Assembly (NCBI RefSeq): GCF_000243415.2
Contig: NZ_KI912270.1
Coordinates: forward strand, 5,909,837-5,973,836
Origin: Mycolicibacterium tusciae JS617
GTDB taxonomy: Bacteria; Actinomycetota; Actinomycetes; Mycobacteriales; Mycobacteriaceae
Length of the DNA: 64,000 bases
Direction of reading: 5' to 3'
The notes below the pieces were generated by a model that saw only the letters and a list, made by a program, of their open reading frames with translations, did not search any database and was not told the origin of the DNA. This document shows, one piece after another, positions 35,998-43,934 of the stretch. A program made the position numbers and the translations under genes. Every line of letters begins with the position of its first letter. Positions within the stretch are counted from its first letter, which is position 1.

Positions 35998-37109
35998 TGG
36001 TCGTGGATGATCACACCGCGGATGTTGCGACCCGCGAGCATGTCGTCATACGCCACGTTGATGTCGTTGAGCTTGTACTCGGCGGTCACCGTCTCGTCGA
36101 GGAGTAGCTTGCCGTCGCGGTAGAGGTTGAGTAGCCGCGGGATGTCCGCGCGCGGATTCGCCTCACCATAGAGGCTGCCAAGCAGCCGCTTCTGGAACAG
36201 CGTCATCATCGCCATCGGCAGGGTCGGCGTCACGTCGGCCATCGATGCGATGGCGGTCATCACCACCGCGCCGCCCTTGCGGACGATATCCAGCGCCTCG
36301 TTGATCATCGGCCCCTTGAGTAGGCCGACCGTCAGCAGTGCGGAGTCCGCCATCACGCCGCGGGTGAGTTCTGCGACCAACTCCGTGGCCTCGGGCATCG
36401 ATGTCACGAAATGGGTGGCGCCGAACTCGAATGCCTTGTCCCGCTTAGATTCCACGATGTCGACGACGACAATGTGCTCGGCGCCCGCCAGCCGGGCGCC
36501 CTGGATCGCGCCGCTGCCGATACCTCCGCAGCCGATCACGACCACGGTGTCGCCCGGAGTCACGTCGGCGGTGTTGACGGCTGAACCCCATCCCGTCATC
36601 ACCCCGCAGCCCAGCAGGCACGCGCGAGACAGCGGCAGGTCGTCGTCGACCTTGACCAAGGAGGTCTCCGAGACGGTGCTGAGTTCGGAGAAACTTCCGA
36701 CCCCGACCATGACGCCGACGTCCTTCCCCTGCGCCCGGCGGCGGTAGGTGCCGTCGGCCTGCAGACCCAACAGGATGATCGCGCCCATATCGCACAGGTT
36801 CTGATGTCCGCTGGCACACCAGCGGCAGCGGCCACACGCCGGCAGGAACGAGGCCACCACATGGTCGCCGACCTTCAGGTCGCGCACGCCGGGGCCGATC
36901 TCCTGCACGACACCGGCGCCCTCATGCCCGCCGATCGTCGGAAGCGTCACGCCGGCCAGATCGCCGGTCTGGACATGGTGGTCGGAGTGGCACAACCCGG
37001 TGGCCTCGAATGCGACGAGGACCTCGCCTTCCTTCGGTCCGTCGAGGTCGATCTCCTCGACGCTCCACGGCTTGTTGAGCTCCCACAGCACGGCAGCGTT
37101 CGTCTTCAT
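35994..37109 (-). CDS. Zinc alcohol dehydrogenase, NDMA-dependent type
   Basis: A 371-residue medium-chain dehydrogenase. The catalytic zinc ligands are Cys40 (GLCHSDHH) and His62 (GGHEGAG), and the structural zinc cysteines are 92, 95, 98 and 106 (CGRCRWCASGHQNLC). The cofactor motif is VIGCGGIGSGA. The pattern fits the NDMA-dependent alcohol dehydrogenases common in mycobacteria, which are thought to keep the nicotinamide bound and need an external electron acceptor such as mycofactocin. A role in sterol breakdown is possible from location only. No KstR or KstR2 box is seen upstream. Confidence 0.83.
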   Translation of the reverse strand: MKTNAAVLWELNKPWSVEEIDLDGPKEGEVLVAFEATGLCHSDHHVQTGDLAGVTLPTIGGHEGAGVVQEIGPGVRDLKVGDHVVASFLPACGRCRWCASGHQNLCDMGAIILLGLQADGTYRRRAQGKDVGVMVGVGSFSELSTVSETSLVKVDDDLPLSRACLLGCGVMTGWGSAVNTADVTPGDTVVVIGCGGIGSGAIQGARLAGAEHIVVVDIVESKRDKAFEFGATHFVTSMPEATELVAELTRGVMADSALLTVGLLKGPMINEALDIVRKGGAVVMTAIASMADVTPTLPMAMMTLFQKRLLGSLYGEANPRADIPRLLNLYRDGKLLLDETVTAEYKLNDINVAYDDMLAGRNIRGVIIHDH

Positions 37110-37167
37110 GCGAAAAGAGTTTAGGGAAAGTGGGACGCGGATTGGGCTGAATCGAAAGGCTTACTGT

Positions 37168-37917
37168 TTACTGTGCGAGAAGCAGCCCGCCGAGTGCGAC
37201 GATCCAGCTCGCGAAGCTGCCGACCAAGAAGTACTCAGTGACTGTGCTGATGTCGACGTCTACACCGATATGTCCGTTCTCCCGGGCCTTCTGCGCGTTG
37301 ATCTCCGGGAACCTGATGATGCTCTTCGCCGCAACCACGGCGGTGGCGGCCGCGAGTTGACCGGCCAGTCCGAGCCCGAGAATCAGGACGCGCTCCATCG
37401 GGCCGAGCAGCCTGCCGCCCTTGAGCCGATCCGATGCCTGCGGCTCGCCGGCGGGCTTCACCGCGCCGACGGCGCTGAGAACCAGCCGCACCAACTGGTT
37501 TCCGGTCACGAGTTGAAGCAGCACCACCGCGACGACCATGAGCAGCCGGTCGGTATCCAGGTTCGCGACTCCCGGCAGAGCAACCCATGTCGACCACCGC
37601 ACCAGCAGTCCGCCCGCCTCCGAGCCGAAACCCGACAGCACAATCAGCAACCCGACCGCCACGGCGAACACGATCAGCGGTGCCAGCTCGCGGTCACCGG
37701 TCCGCTCCGCGCGTGCACACAGCACGACCCACGCGACGCTCGCCGCCGCCGCGATCTCCAACAGCACGATGTCGTTGGCATGCCACAGCCCGGCCAGCGC
37801 CGCACACCCGATCACCACCATCGGCGCCGCGACGGGTGGCACCCAGGAGCGGTCGGTCAGTCGCCGGGCCACATCCGCGATACCCATCGCGATCAGCATC
37901 ACCGCCAGCGCGCTCAC
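37168..37917 (-). CDS. Polytopic membrane protein paired with SatD (DUF3307-like C-terminus)
   Basis: A 249-residue membrane protein with about six hydrophobic segments. The C-terminal block GRLLGPMERVLILGLGLAGQ, then AAKSIIRFPEI and EYFLVGSFASWIVALGG, is the part that recurs in DUF3307 membrane proteins encoded next to SatD in diverse bacteria. Function is unknown. The GTG start at 37917 overlaps the satD stop (GTGA). The longer open frame reads antisense-like residues from satD and is rejected. It is second in the satD operon. Confidence 0.7.
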   Translation of the reverse strand: MSALAVMLIAMGIADVARRLTDRSWVPPVAAPMVVIGCAALAGLWHANDIVLLEIAAAASVAWVVLCARAERTGDRELAPLIVFAVAVGLLIVLSGFGSEAGGLLVRWSTWVALPGVANLDTDRLLMVVAVVLLQLVTGNQLVRLVLSAVGAVKPAGEPQASDRLKGGRLLGPMERVLILGLGLAGQLAAATAVVAAKSIIRFPEINAQKARENGHIGVDVDISTVTEYFLVGSFASWIVALGGLLLAQ

Positions 37918-38567
37918 CCGACACCCCGCAGGTAGTGCGATGCCACGACGATCAAGTCCAATCCGTCGCGCCCGGCGCGCTGCGACACCGCAGAAGCGCT
38001 GATGCCTTCGGCGGCGGAAATGTCCTTCTTCGTCTGATTGGTCAACAGGCCCTTCACAATCCGTATCGATCGGTCGTCCAGCGATCCAAGCAGATGGTCC
38101 CGACACAACAGCGCGGCGTTGACCGCGTCGACGTCGGTGCGGTCAACGCCCGTCACCCGAAACGACGTGCGAACCATTGCCAGTCCCGGTTGCCGTTGCG
38201 CCGCCGCCGTCCATTCGATCGCCTCACGCGCGGCCCACCACCCTGGTCCGTCCTGGATCCCGGCCTGTGGATCGAGCATCGACACCGCACCCCAACCGAT
38301 GCCGAACCGGACATCGATACCGGGCGCGACCGCCAGCCGGATCGACAGCGCGGCGTCGATCGCCGCTCCGACAGTCGGGTAGCTGCCCTGGAACTCGTCC
38401 CCGACGGTGAACGCGGGCGAATCGATGGCTCCTGTCCTGACGTCGCGCAACGCCTGGTTGAGTGCTGCGTGGACCGCCGCGCGATCGGAGACATGGCGCG
38501 AGCCGACGACATCGCCGATCAGGGCAGCTCGCAGACCTGATGAAGCTTGGGACTTAATATCCGACAT
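37914..38567 (-). CDS. SatD-family protein: cyclase-like N-terminal domain plus C-terminal HTH
   Basis: A 217-residue protein of the SatD family. The N-terminal part has LIGDVVGSR (Asp19) and FTVGDEFQG (Asp57), followed by VRFGIGWGAV. This spacing resembles the two metal-binding aspartates and adjacent strand of class III nucleotidyl cyclases, though full catalytic residues are not evident. The C-terminal 40 residues form a helix-turn-helix (TKKDISAAEGISASAVSQR). Cyclase-like sensing coupled to DNA binding is my inference. Two clear operator-like palindromes at 28-bp spacing lie immediately upstream of the start ATG, so autoregulation is likely. Coupled to the membrane gene downstream. Confidence 0.8.
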   Translation of the reverse strand: MSDIKSQASSGLRAALIGDVVGSRHVSDRAAVHAALNQALRDVRTGAIDSPAFTVGDEFQGSYPTVGAAIDAALSIRLAVAPGIDVRFGIGWGAVSMLDPQAGIQDGPGWWAAREAIEWTAAAQRQPGLAMVRTSFRVTGVDRTDVDAVNAALLCRDHLLGSLDDRSIRIVKGLLTNQTKKDISAAEGISASAVSQRAGRDGLDLIVVASHYLRGVG

Positions 38568-38613
38568 ATGAAGATCATAGCTTCATTAATTAGAAATGAA
38601 GCTTATAGCTTCA
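38541..38613. promoter_or_regulatory. Tandem palindromic operator array upstream of satD
   Basis: TGAAGCTTATAGCTTCA (38597-38613) is a perfect palindrome with 7-bp arms. TGAAGATCATAGCTTCA (38569-38585) differs at one arm base. A degenerate copy beginning TGAAGCT (38541-38557) lies inside the first satD codons. The three begin exactly 28 bp apart. The best candidate binder is SatD itself. The array also covers the gap after vapC. Confidence 0.75.
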
Positions 38614-38639
38614 CAAAGTCTTCGGTCGGGGGCACGGAA

Positions 38640-39008
38640 CTATTCGCGGATCTGGTGGATTCTCGAGTTGGGTTCCCAACCGGTATCCGCAGTCCATACC
38701 GCCGCGTCTAGACGTTCGCCGAGTGCGAGACACAGCCGGTCGGCCACCGACAGTCCCTCACCGCGACGCCACCTGTGGGCTGCCCATTCAGCATCGGTCG
38801 CGCTGACATCGGCGATCCCGAGGTCATAGCTGAGCAGTAGCGCCTTGGCCAGCTCCCAATCGCGTCCGTGCGCGAGCACCTTCTGCGCGACCTCCGACCA
38901 ATTCGCGGCTCCGCAGTGCCCACCCGCGTCGAGTTCGCGCTCAACGGTCGAAGCGCCGGTCTCATCCTGCAGGAATGCGAGCAATGCCGAGGCATCGAAG
39001 ACGTTCAA
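38640..39008 (-). CDS. vapC: PIN-domain toxin, VapC family
   Basis: A 122-residue PIN ribonuclease. The acidic active site is complete: Asp5 (VFDASALLA), Glu39 (NWSEVAQKV), Asp90 (LSVADRLCLALG) and Asp108 (VWTADTGW). It would cleave specific RNAs when freed from its antitoxin. Its ATG overlaps the vapB stop by 4 nt. Intact and normal length, so probably a functional module. Confidence 0.88.
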   Translation of the reverse strand: MNVFDASALLAFLQDETGASTVERELDAGGHCGAANWSEVAQKVLAHGRDWELAKALLLSYDLGIADVSATDAEWAAHRWRRGEGLSVADRLCLALGERLDAAVWTADTGWEPNSRIHQIRE

Positions 39009-39256
39009 GCGACATCTTCTGCAGCGGCGTCGCCGCGCCGTTCGCTCAGCAACTCAGCCACCAGGTCGAGTCCACTCAGGTCGGCGCGGACGAGGTCCTT
39101 GAGCTGCGCCCGCGTGAGCAACACGATTCCCTTTGGGGTATCGAGCAGTACCACTGGCCTGCCTTCGACGAGACCCGCCCGTTGGCGGAGGTCCGCAGGA
39201 ATGACGAGGCGTCCGCGATCACCCATGTTCGTAGAGTATGTCCCACTCATGAACAT
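39005..39256 (-). CDS. vapB: AbrB/MazE-type antitoxin, VapB family
   Basis: An 83-residue antitoxin with an N-terminal SpoVT/AbrB swapped-hairpin DNA-binding domain (GDRGRLVIPADLRQRAGL, about residues 12-29). A C-terminal helix would wrap the toxin (LSGLDLVAELLSERRG). The ATG at 39256 has an AGGTGG ribosome site 6 nt upstream; a second ATG at 39250 is less well placed. The start region contains an inverted repeat ATGTTC...GAACAT (39224-39256) that could be its operator. Confidence 0.85.
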   Translation of the reverse strand: MFMSGTYSTNMGDRGRLVIPADLRQRAGLVEGRPVVLLDTPKGIVLLTRAQLKDLVRADLSGLDLVAELLSERRGDAAAEDVA

Positions 39257-39373
39257 AACGTACCACCTACACCAGGACAGTGGGCTTTAGCTGTTCGACA
39301 TTGACGCTGGAGTCGACCAGTGGGCGGGGCAGCAACTCGTCGGCGCTCGCGGACTCGAAGGAGCCAGCGAGCG

Positions 39374-39392
39374 CCGGCGGGGGACCCGCCGG
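39374..39392 (-). terminator. Hairpin downstream of the DUF1254/DUF1214 gene
   Basis: CCGGCGGG-GGA-CCCGCCGG is a perfect 8-bp GC stem with a 3-nt loop, 8 bp after the stop of the gene transcribed from 40344. It separates that gene from vapBC. There is no U-tract on the transcribed strand, as is common in mycobacteria. Confidence 0.55.
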
Positions 39393-39399
39393 TTAGCTT

Positions 39400-40344
39400 T
39401 CAGTCTGTGGCCGGGGTTAGTTCTGGTAGCTGCCAGGTTCCATCGATGATTGCGGCGCGCGGCCGGTAGAGCCGGACCAGGAAGTTCCATCCTTCCGGTG
39501 TCACTATGGTGTTGGGCTTGTCGCCGGATCCGTTGGGGTCGAACCGGACTGTGACCGAGCCGTCCGGATTCTTGACACCGGTGACGCTGTTGACGGTGTA
39601 CTGGTTTCGTTCGTTTGGCTCGAAGAATCCCCGTGCGTTGTAGACCGAGACTGACCAAAATCCATCTACCGGAACATCCTGCAACGTCAGGGTCCGGGTA
39701 TCGCGGGACGGCGTCGGGTCGACGCCGATGTAGGTGGCTTCATCAGTGGGGAGTCCGCCCCAGCCCGCGGCGGTCCCGATGAGGTGGCGGATGGGTTCAA
39801 TCTGGTTGCGGGCACCGAATGTGTGGTCAAAAGCGCGGAGGCCCTTGGCCAGCGTGAGCAATGCGTCGCGTGTTGCGTCCATGCTCGCACGGTCGTAGTC
39901 GGGATACACAAACGGTGTGGCGGAACCGGATTCGAGTTTGAGTGCGTCCTGAAGTTGTGCGACTTCGGTGAGGTCGCCCTCTTCGAGGGGGTTTACGAGG
40001 ATACGCACACCCACGAGCACGTACGGAGTCTCGAACTGATCTACGGTGAGCCGGTAAGTGCCGGCGTCGTGGTAGACGGCGTTGATGAGGTGGTCCTGGT
40101 TGACGATCATCGCCGAGAGGTAGCGTTCGCCGGAGTCCGGGAGTGTCAGGACGGGGCCTGCGGATATGTCGACGATCGCGAAGCTGTACAGGGTGTCGCG
40201 GTTGAGGCGGATCACGGTCTGCTGGTCGATGGATGCGGGTTCGCGATTGTGCCGGAATGTGTTGATTCCGCCTGCATCCCGTTGGATGTCGGCAAACATT
40301 CGGTCGGTCTCTGCTCGGACGAAATTGTCAACGTTGACGTTCAT
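39400..40344 (-). CDS. DUF1254/DUF1214 domain protein
   Basis: A 314-residue protein with the DUF1254 region (VNVDNFVRAETDRMF, then NRDTLYSFAIVDISAGPVLTLP) and a C-terminal DUF1214 region (VPVDGFWSVSVYNARGFFEP; EGWNFLVRLYRP). Proteins of this class are widespread in mycobacteria and unassigned; many are exported but no signal peptide is obvious with the ATG at 40344. An upstream in-frame start at 40404 would add a short hydrophobic segment (MLMVFGVLLVRAEQ), so an export signal cannot be excluded. It sits alone between ipdC and vapB. Confidence 0.75.
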   Translation of the reverse strand: MNVNVDNFVRAETDRMFADIQRDAGGINTFRHNREPASIDQQTVIRLNRDTLYSFAIVDISAGPVLTLPDSGERYLSAMIVNQDHLINAVYHDAGTYRLTVDQFETPYVLVGVRILVNPLEEGDLTEVAQLQDALKLESGSATPFVYPDYDRASMDATRDALLTLAKGLRAFDHTFGARNQIEPIRHLIGTAAGWGGLPTDEATYIGVDPTPSRDTRTLTLQDVPVDGFWSVSVYNARGFFEPNERNQYTVNSVTGVKNPDGSVTVRFDPNGSGDKPNTIVTPEGWNFLVRLYRPRAAIIDGTWQLPELTPATD

Positions 40345-40426
40345 TCCACGAGTATCCCCGGGCTGTTCCGCACGCACCAGCAGGACGCCGAACACCATCA
40401 GCACCCGGTGCGTGCCGACGGCTGCG

Positions 40427-41503
40427 CTACGACTGAATTAAGGAAGAGGCTTCCGTCAGGTGTCTCACTGCGTCGGCGACGATCGCATCGATGAGTTCGG
40501 CGCACGACGGTAGGTCATCGACGATGCCCGCGACCTGGCCCGACGCCAGGACGCCCGCGTCGGTGTTGCCCTCGACCAGACCGGCCTTCAGCAGCATCGG
40601 GGTGTTGGCCGCCATCACGACCTGCGACCAGGTGAGTTCCTTGCCGTGGCGCATCTCCAGGCCATCGCTGATCATCGACCGCCACGTCATGCCCGACATC
40701 TTCTTGAACTTCTGAGCATTGCGAACCGCCGCGGAGAACCCTCGGAGACGAGAACCGTTCTCCAGCTTCTCGACGAGTCCGGTGCGCAGCACGCGATGCG
40801 GCATGCCGTCGACGCGCGTGGACACCACGGTGCCGTCAAGCGCCGAGTCCAGGTAACGCTGCTTGATACCATCAGGCACGGTCGAATCCGACGTCAACAG
40901 GAAGCGCGTGCCCATCGCGACGCCCGCCGCGCCGTAGGACAGTGCCGCAGCCAGTCCGCGACCGTCGAAAAAGCCACCGGCCGCGACGACCGGGATATCC
41001 ACTGCGTCGAGCACCGAGGGCAACAGCAGTGTGGTGGCGATCGGGCCGGTGTGGCCGCCGCCCTCGCCCCCCTGGACGATCACTGCGTCGGCGCCCCAGC
41101 CGGCCACTTTCTTGGCGTGCTTGGCCAGGCCGACCGACGGAATCACCACCACCCCTGCGTCTTTGAGCTTCGCAATCAAGTCGGGTTTGGGTGCCAGCGC
41201 AAACGACGCGACCCTGACACCCTCGCGGATCAGCAGGTCGATGCGCTCGTTCGCGTCGCCGGCGTCGGCCCGGATGTTGATGCCGAACGGCTTGTCCGTG
41301 GTGGCCTTCACCTTCGAGACGGCGGTCGCAAGCTCGTCGAGCGTCATGGTGGCCGACGCGAGGATGCCGAGCCCACCGGCGTTCGATGTCGCCGCCACCA
41401 GCCGCGCACCCGCTACCCAGCCCATCCCGGTCTGCACCACCGGATGCTCGATGCCGACCAGTTCGGTCAGCGGGGTGCGCAGCCTACTCGCCGTACTGCT
41501 CAC
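40427..41503 (-). CDS. ipdC: IpdC, NAD(P)H/FMN-dependent reductase of C/D-ring degradation
   Basis: A 358-residue FMN protein of the nitronate monooxygenase / 2-nitropropane dioxygenase fold, matching Rv3553. Motifs are HPVVQTGMGWVAG near the N-terminus, GADAVIVQGGEGGGHTGP and GGFFDGRGLAAALSYGAAGV for FMN phosphate binding. It is needed for reshaping a C/D-ring CoA intermediate before ring opening. It is the last gene of the operon echA20-ipdA-ipdB-ipdC, overlapping ipdB by 4 nt. Confidence 0.9.
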   Translation of the reverse strand: MSSTASRLRTPLTELVGIEHPVVQTGMGWVAGARLVAATSNAGGLGILASATMTLDELATAVSKVKATTDKPFGINIRADAGDANERIDLLIREGVRVASFALAPKPDLIAKLKDAGVVVIPSVGLAKHAKKVAGWGADAVIVQGGEGGGHTGPIATTLLLPSVLDAVDIPVVAAGGFFDGRGLAAALSYGAAGVAMGTRFLLTSDSTVPDGIKQRYLDSALDGTVVSTRVDGMPHRVLRTGLVEKLENGSRLRGFSAAVRNAQKFKKMSGMTWRSMISDGLEMRHGKELTWSQVVMAANTPMLLKAGLVEGNTDAGVLASGQVAGIVDDLPSCAELIDAIVADAVRHLTEASSLIQS

Positions 41504-42246
41504 TTGATCTCCCTGTCCCGCAATCCTTTCGGATCGATCACCTCTCGGATCAGCTTCTGCTCTTCCTCGGTGGGTAGCCGCGACGTATCGGCGGAGCCCA
41601 GGCCGTGCACCTCGAAGGAGGTATTCTCGGCGACCTGTTCGGCCTCGACGCCGGGATGCAGCGACACCGCGCGCATCTGATGGTCGGGTCCGTTGAAGTC
41701 GAACACGCCGAGGTTGGACACCACCCGGAACACGTTGACGAACCGGTACGCGGGGTTTCCGGGATCGACCTTGTCCCAGCCGATTCCGGACACCACGTCG
41801 ACGGAGTCGCCGAACACCCGCTTGGAGTGGTTGCCCACCCAGTAGCTTGTCGCATGGTTGATGGAGTTTCCCGGCGCGCCACGCACGCCGAACATCTGGC
41901 GAGTCGGATGCTGAAGCGGACCGAATGCGGAAAGGTTCTGATTGCCGTACCGGTCAACCTGATTGGCGCCCATCACGACGTGCCGCCGACCCCAGGCCAA
42001 CGTCTCGAAGACACGGCCGAACGGCATCCAGCCCTCGATCGCCCCCGCGGCGCCGAGCGCAGGAGTGTCGGCCAGTAGCCGGGCCTCACCGTCGGTCAGC
42101 AGGATGTCGGGGGAGAAGGTCAGGCGCGCCAGCCGGGCGCCGATCGCCACCATGTTCGCCATGGGGCTGACCATGATCTCGCCGGCATCGCGAAAGAGTT
42201 CGGCGCACGCGACGGCGCACACCTCGGCTCGGGTCACTGACATCAC
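41500..42246 (-). CDS. ipdB: IpdB, beta subunit of the ring-opening CoA hydrolase IpdAB
   Basis: A 248-residue CoA-transferase-family beta subunit matching Rv3552 (GEIMVSPMANMVAIGARLAR near residue 22, MGANQVDRYGNQNLSAFG mid-protein). With IpdA it opens the last steroid ring of COCHEA-CoA by hydrolysis rather than CoA transfer. Overlaps ipdA and ipdC by 4 nt each. Confidence 0.92.
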   Translation of the reverse strand: MMSVTRAEVCAVACAELFRDAGEIMVSPMANMVAIGARLARLTFSPDILLTDGEARLLADTPALGAAGAIEGWMPFGRVFETLAWGRRHVVMGANQVDRYGNQNLSAFGPLQHPTRQMFGVRGAPGNSINHATSYWVGNHSKRVFGDSVDVVSGIGWDKVDPGNPAYRFVNVFRVVSNLGVFDFNGPDHQMRAVSLHPGVEAEQVAENTSFEVHGLGSADTSRLPTEEEQKLIREVIDPKGLRDREIK

Positions 42247-43118
42247 TGTTGCTCCTTGAACTTGCGCACAGCGGCCTGGTAGTCGGCCTCACTGCCGGAC
42301 AGGTAGGTCTTGACGAACTCCTGCCAGGACTCGTCGGAACCCGCTGCCTCGGCGTAGTGGCGCTGGAACTTCTCGTCGCGGCGATAGTCGGGCTCTGCGG
42401 TGGTGAAGTGCGCACCGTTTGGGGCCTCGACGACGGAGTCCACCATCATCCGGTTGATCAGCAGCGCCTGCGGCGGCACCGCCTTGATCAACTCCTCCGT
42501 CGGCACCACCCGCTCGACGGACAGCAGCCGTTTCTGCGCTGCCATCAGGAACAGGTCGTCGAAGTACGGGTCGATACCGGTGTACGCGGCATTACCTTGG
42601 GCGTCACCGAGATTCAGATGGACGAATGCTGCGTCGAGGTTCAGCGCGGGCATCGCGATGAGTTCCTCGAAACCATCCCCGGTGGGGTACGGCGATTTCA
42701 CGGTCTTCAGCTCGTCGCCCCAGAACGCGCGTACGTCGCTGCCCAACCCGGCGCGGATCGGCAGGAACGGCAGGCGCTGCGCCGCGGCCTGCAGCCCGCA
42801 GCGCACCATGCCCTCGTCCATTTCGCGGGCCTCGATGGCGCCACTCGTGCGTGCCTTGGCGAACCACGGGTCATAGAACGGTGGCGAGTCCAGCGAAACG
42901 AAACCGTAGTAGACGCGCTTGACCTTGTCCGCCGAGCACAGCAGTCCGAGGTCCGGACCGCCGTAGGTGACGACCGTCAGGTCCTTCACATCGGTGCGCA
43001 GCAGGGCACGCACGAAAGCCATCGGCTTACGCCGCGACCCCCAGCCGCCGATGCCGATGGTCATACCACTCTCGATGGACGAGACGGCTTCGTCCAATGT
43101 TGTTCTCTTGTCTGTCAT
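42243..43118 (-). CDS. ipdA: IpdA, alpha subunit of the ring-opening CoA hydrolase IpdAB
   Basis: A 291-residue CoA-transferase-family alpha subunit matching Rv3551, with the glycine-rich MTIGIGGWGSRRKPMAFVRA (residues 19-38) and LNLDAAFVHLNLGDAQGNAA. It is paired with IpdB. The ATG at 43118 touches the echA20 stop region, so the operon is tightly packed. Confidence 0.92.
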   Translation of the reverse strand: MTDKRTTLDEAVSSIESGMTIGIGGWGSRRKPMAFVRALLRTDVKDLTVVTYGGPDLGLLCSADKVKRVYYGFVSLDSPPFYDPWFAKARTSGAIEAREMDEGMVRCGLQAAAQRLPFLPIRAGLGSDVRAFWGDELKTVKSPYPTGDGFEELIAMPALNLDAAFVHLNLGDAQGNAAYTGIDPYFDDLFLMAAQKRLLSVERVVPTEELIKAVPPQALLINRMMVDSVVEAPNGAHFTTAEPDYRRDEKFQRHYAEAAGSDESWQEFVKTYLSGSEADYQAAVRKFKEQQ

Positions 43119-43870
43119 TACTTCCCCTTGGAGGTCCCGGCGAACGCGTCGCGATGCTCATCGGACACGCCGGACAGGTTCAGCTCGAACGTAAAGCCTT
43201 GTTCCATCCGATATCTGGCGTTCGGCGGTTGGACGTCGATCAAATTGAGAGCCTCCTTGGCCGCCCGGATCACGCGGGTGTCCTTGGATGAGATGTCACG
43301 GGCGACCCGCAGAGCCGCCTCATCCAGCTCTGCTCGTGGGACCACCTCGTGCACCGATCCAAAGTGGTGCAGGGTCGCCGCGTCGACGGTGGCGGCGGTG
43401 AAGAACAATCGTCGCATCATGTGCTGCGGCACCAGTCTCGACAGGTGCGTCGCCGCTCCCAGCGCGCCGCGCTCGACCTCGGGCAGGCCGAAGGTCGCAT
43501 CGTCGGAGGCGACGATGACGTCCGCGTTGCCGACGAGTCCGATGCCGCCGCCGACGCAGAAGCCGTTGACCGCGGCGATTACGGGCACCTCGCACTCGTA
43601 CACCGCGCGGAAGGCGTGGAAGCAGCCGCGGTTGGCGTCGATGAGCGCGGTGAAGCCCTCGGTGTTCTGCATCTCCTTTATGTCGACACCCGCGTTGAAG
43701 CCGCGGCCCTCGGCCCGCAGGATCACGACGTGGGTGCTGCGGTCGCGCCCGGCTGCGGTGATCGCGTCGCCGAGTTCGAACCAGCCGCGGGATGGAATCG
43801 CGTTGACCTTCGGATAGTCGACGGTGACCGAGACGATGCCCGGTTCGACCGTTGTGGTGGTGATCGTCAT
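43118..43870 (-). CDS. echA20: EchA20, crotonase-family ring-D hydrolase
   Basis: A 250-residue crotonase-fold enzyme matching Rv3550. The oxyanion-hole segments are GRGFNAGVDIKEM (about 57-69) and NGFCVGGGIGLVG (about 105-117). It hydrolytically opens ring D of HIEC-CoA to give the IpdAB substrate. The ATG at 43870 (MTITTTTVEPG) is used; the longer open frame reaches into the divergent promoter. It is the first gene of the leftward operon, 35 bp from a KstR2 box. Confidence 0.92.
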   Translation of the reverse strand: MTITTTTVEPGIVSVTVDYPKVNAIPSRGWFELGDAITAAGRDRSTHVVILRAEGRGFNAGVDIKEMQNTEGFTALIDANRGCFHAFRAVYECEVPVIAAVNGFCVGGGIGLVGNADVIVASDDATFGLPEVERGALGAATHLSRLVPQHMMRRLFFTAATVDAATLHHFGSVHEVVPRAELDEAALRVARDISSKDTRVIRAAKEALNLIDVQPPNARYRMEQGFTFELNLSGVSDEHRDAFAGTSKGK

Positions 43871-43905
43871 GCGGATACCTCGGTTACTCTGGGGGTCTCT
43901 ACCTA

Positions 43906-43919
43906 AGCAAGCACTTGCT
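43906..43919. promoter_or_regulatory. KstR2 operator
   Basis: AGCAAGCACTTGCT (within the longer near-palindrome AAGCAAGCACTTGCTT, 43905-43920) matches AnCAAGnnCTTGnT. It lies between the divergent starts of echA20 (43870) and the Rv3549c-type SDR gene (43935). Confidence 0.93.
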
Positions 43920-43934
43920 TGGTACGCTAGCACA

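Noticed and set aside
39224..39256. Inverted repeat ATGTTC...GAACAT at the vapB start as a separate operator feature
   Set aside because: Arms are only 6 bp with a 21-bp spacer and lie within codons; mentioned under vapB but not supported as an independent site.
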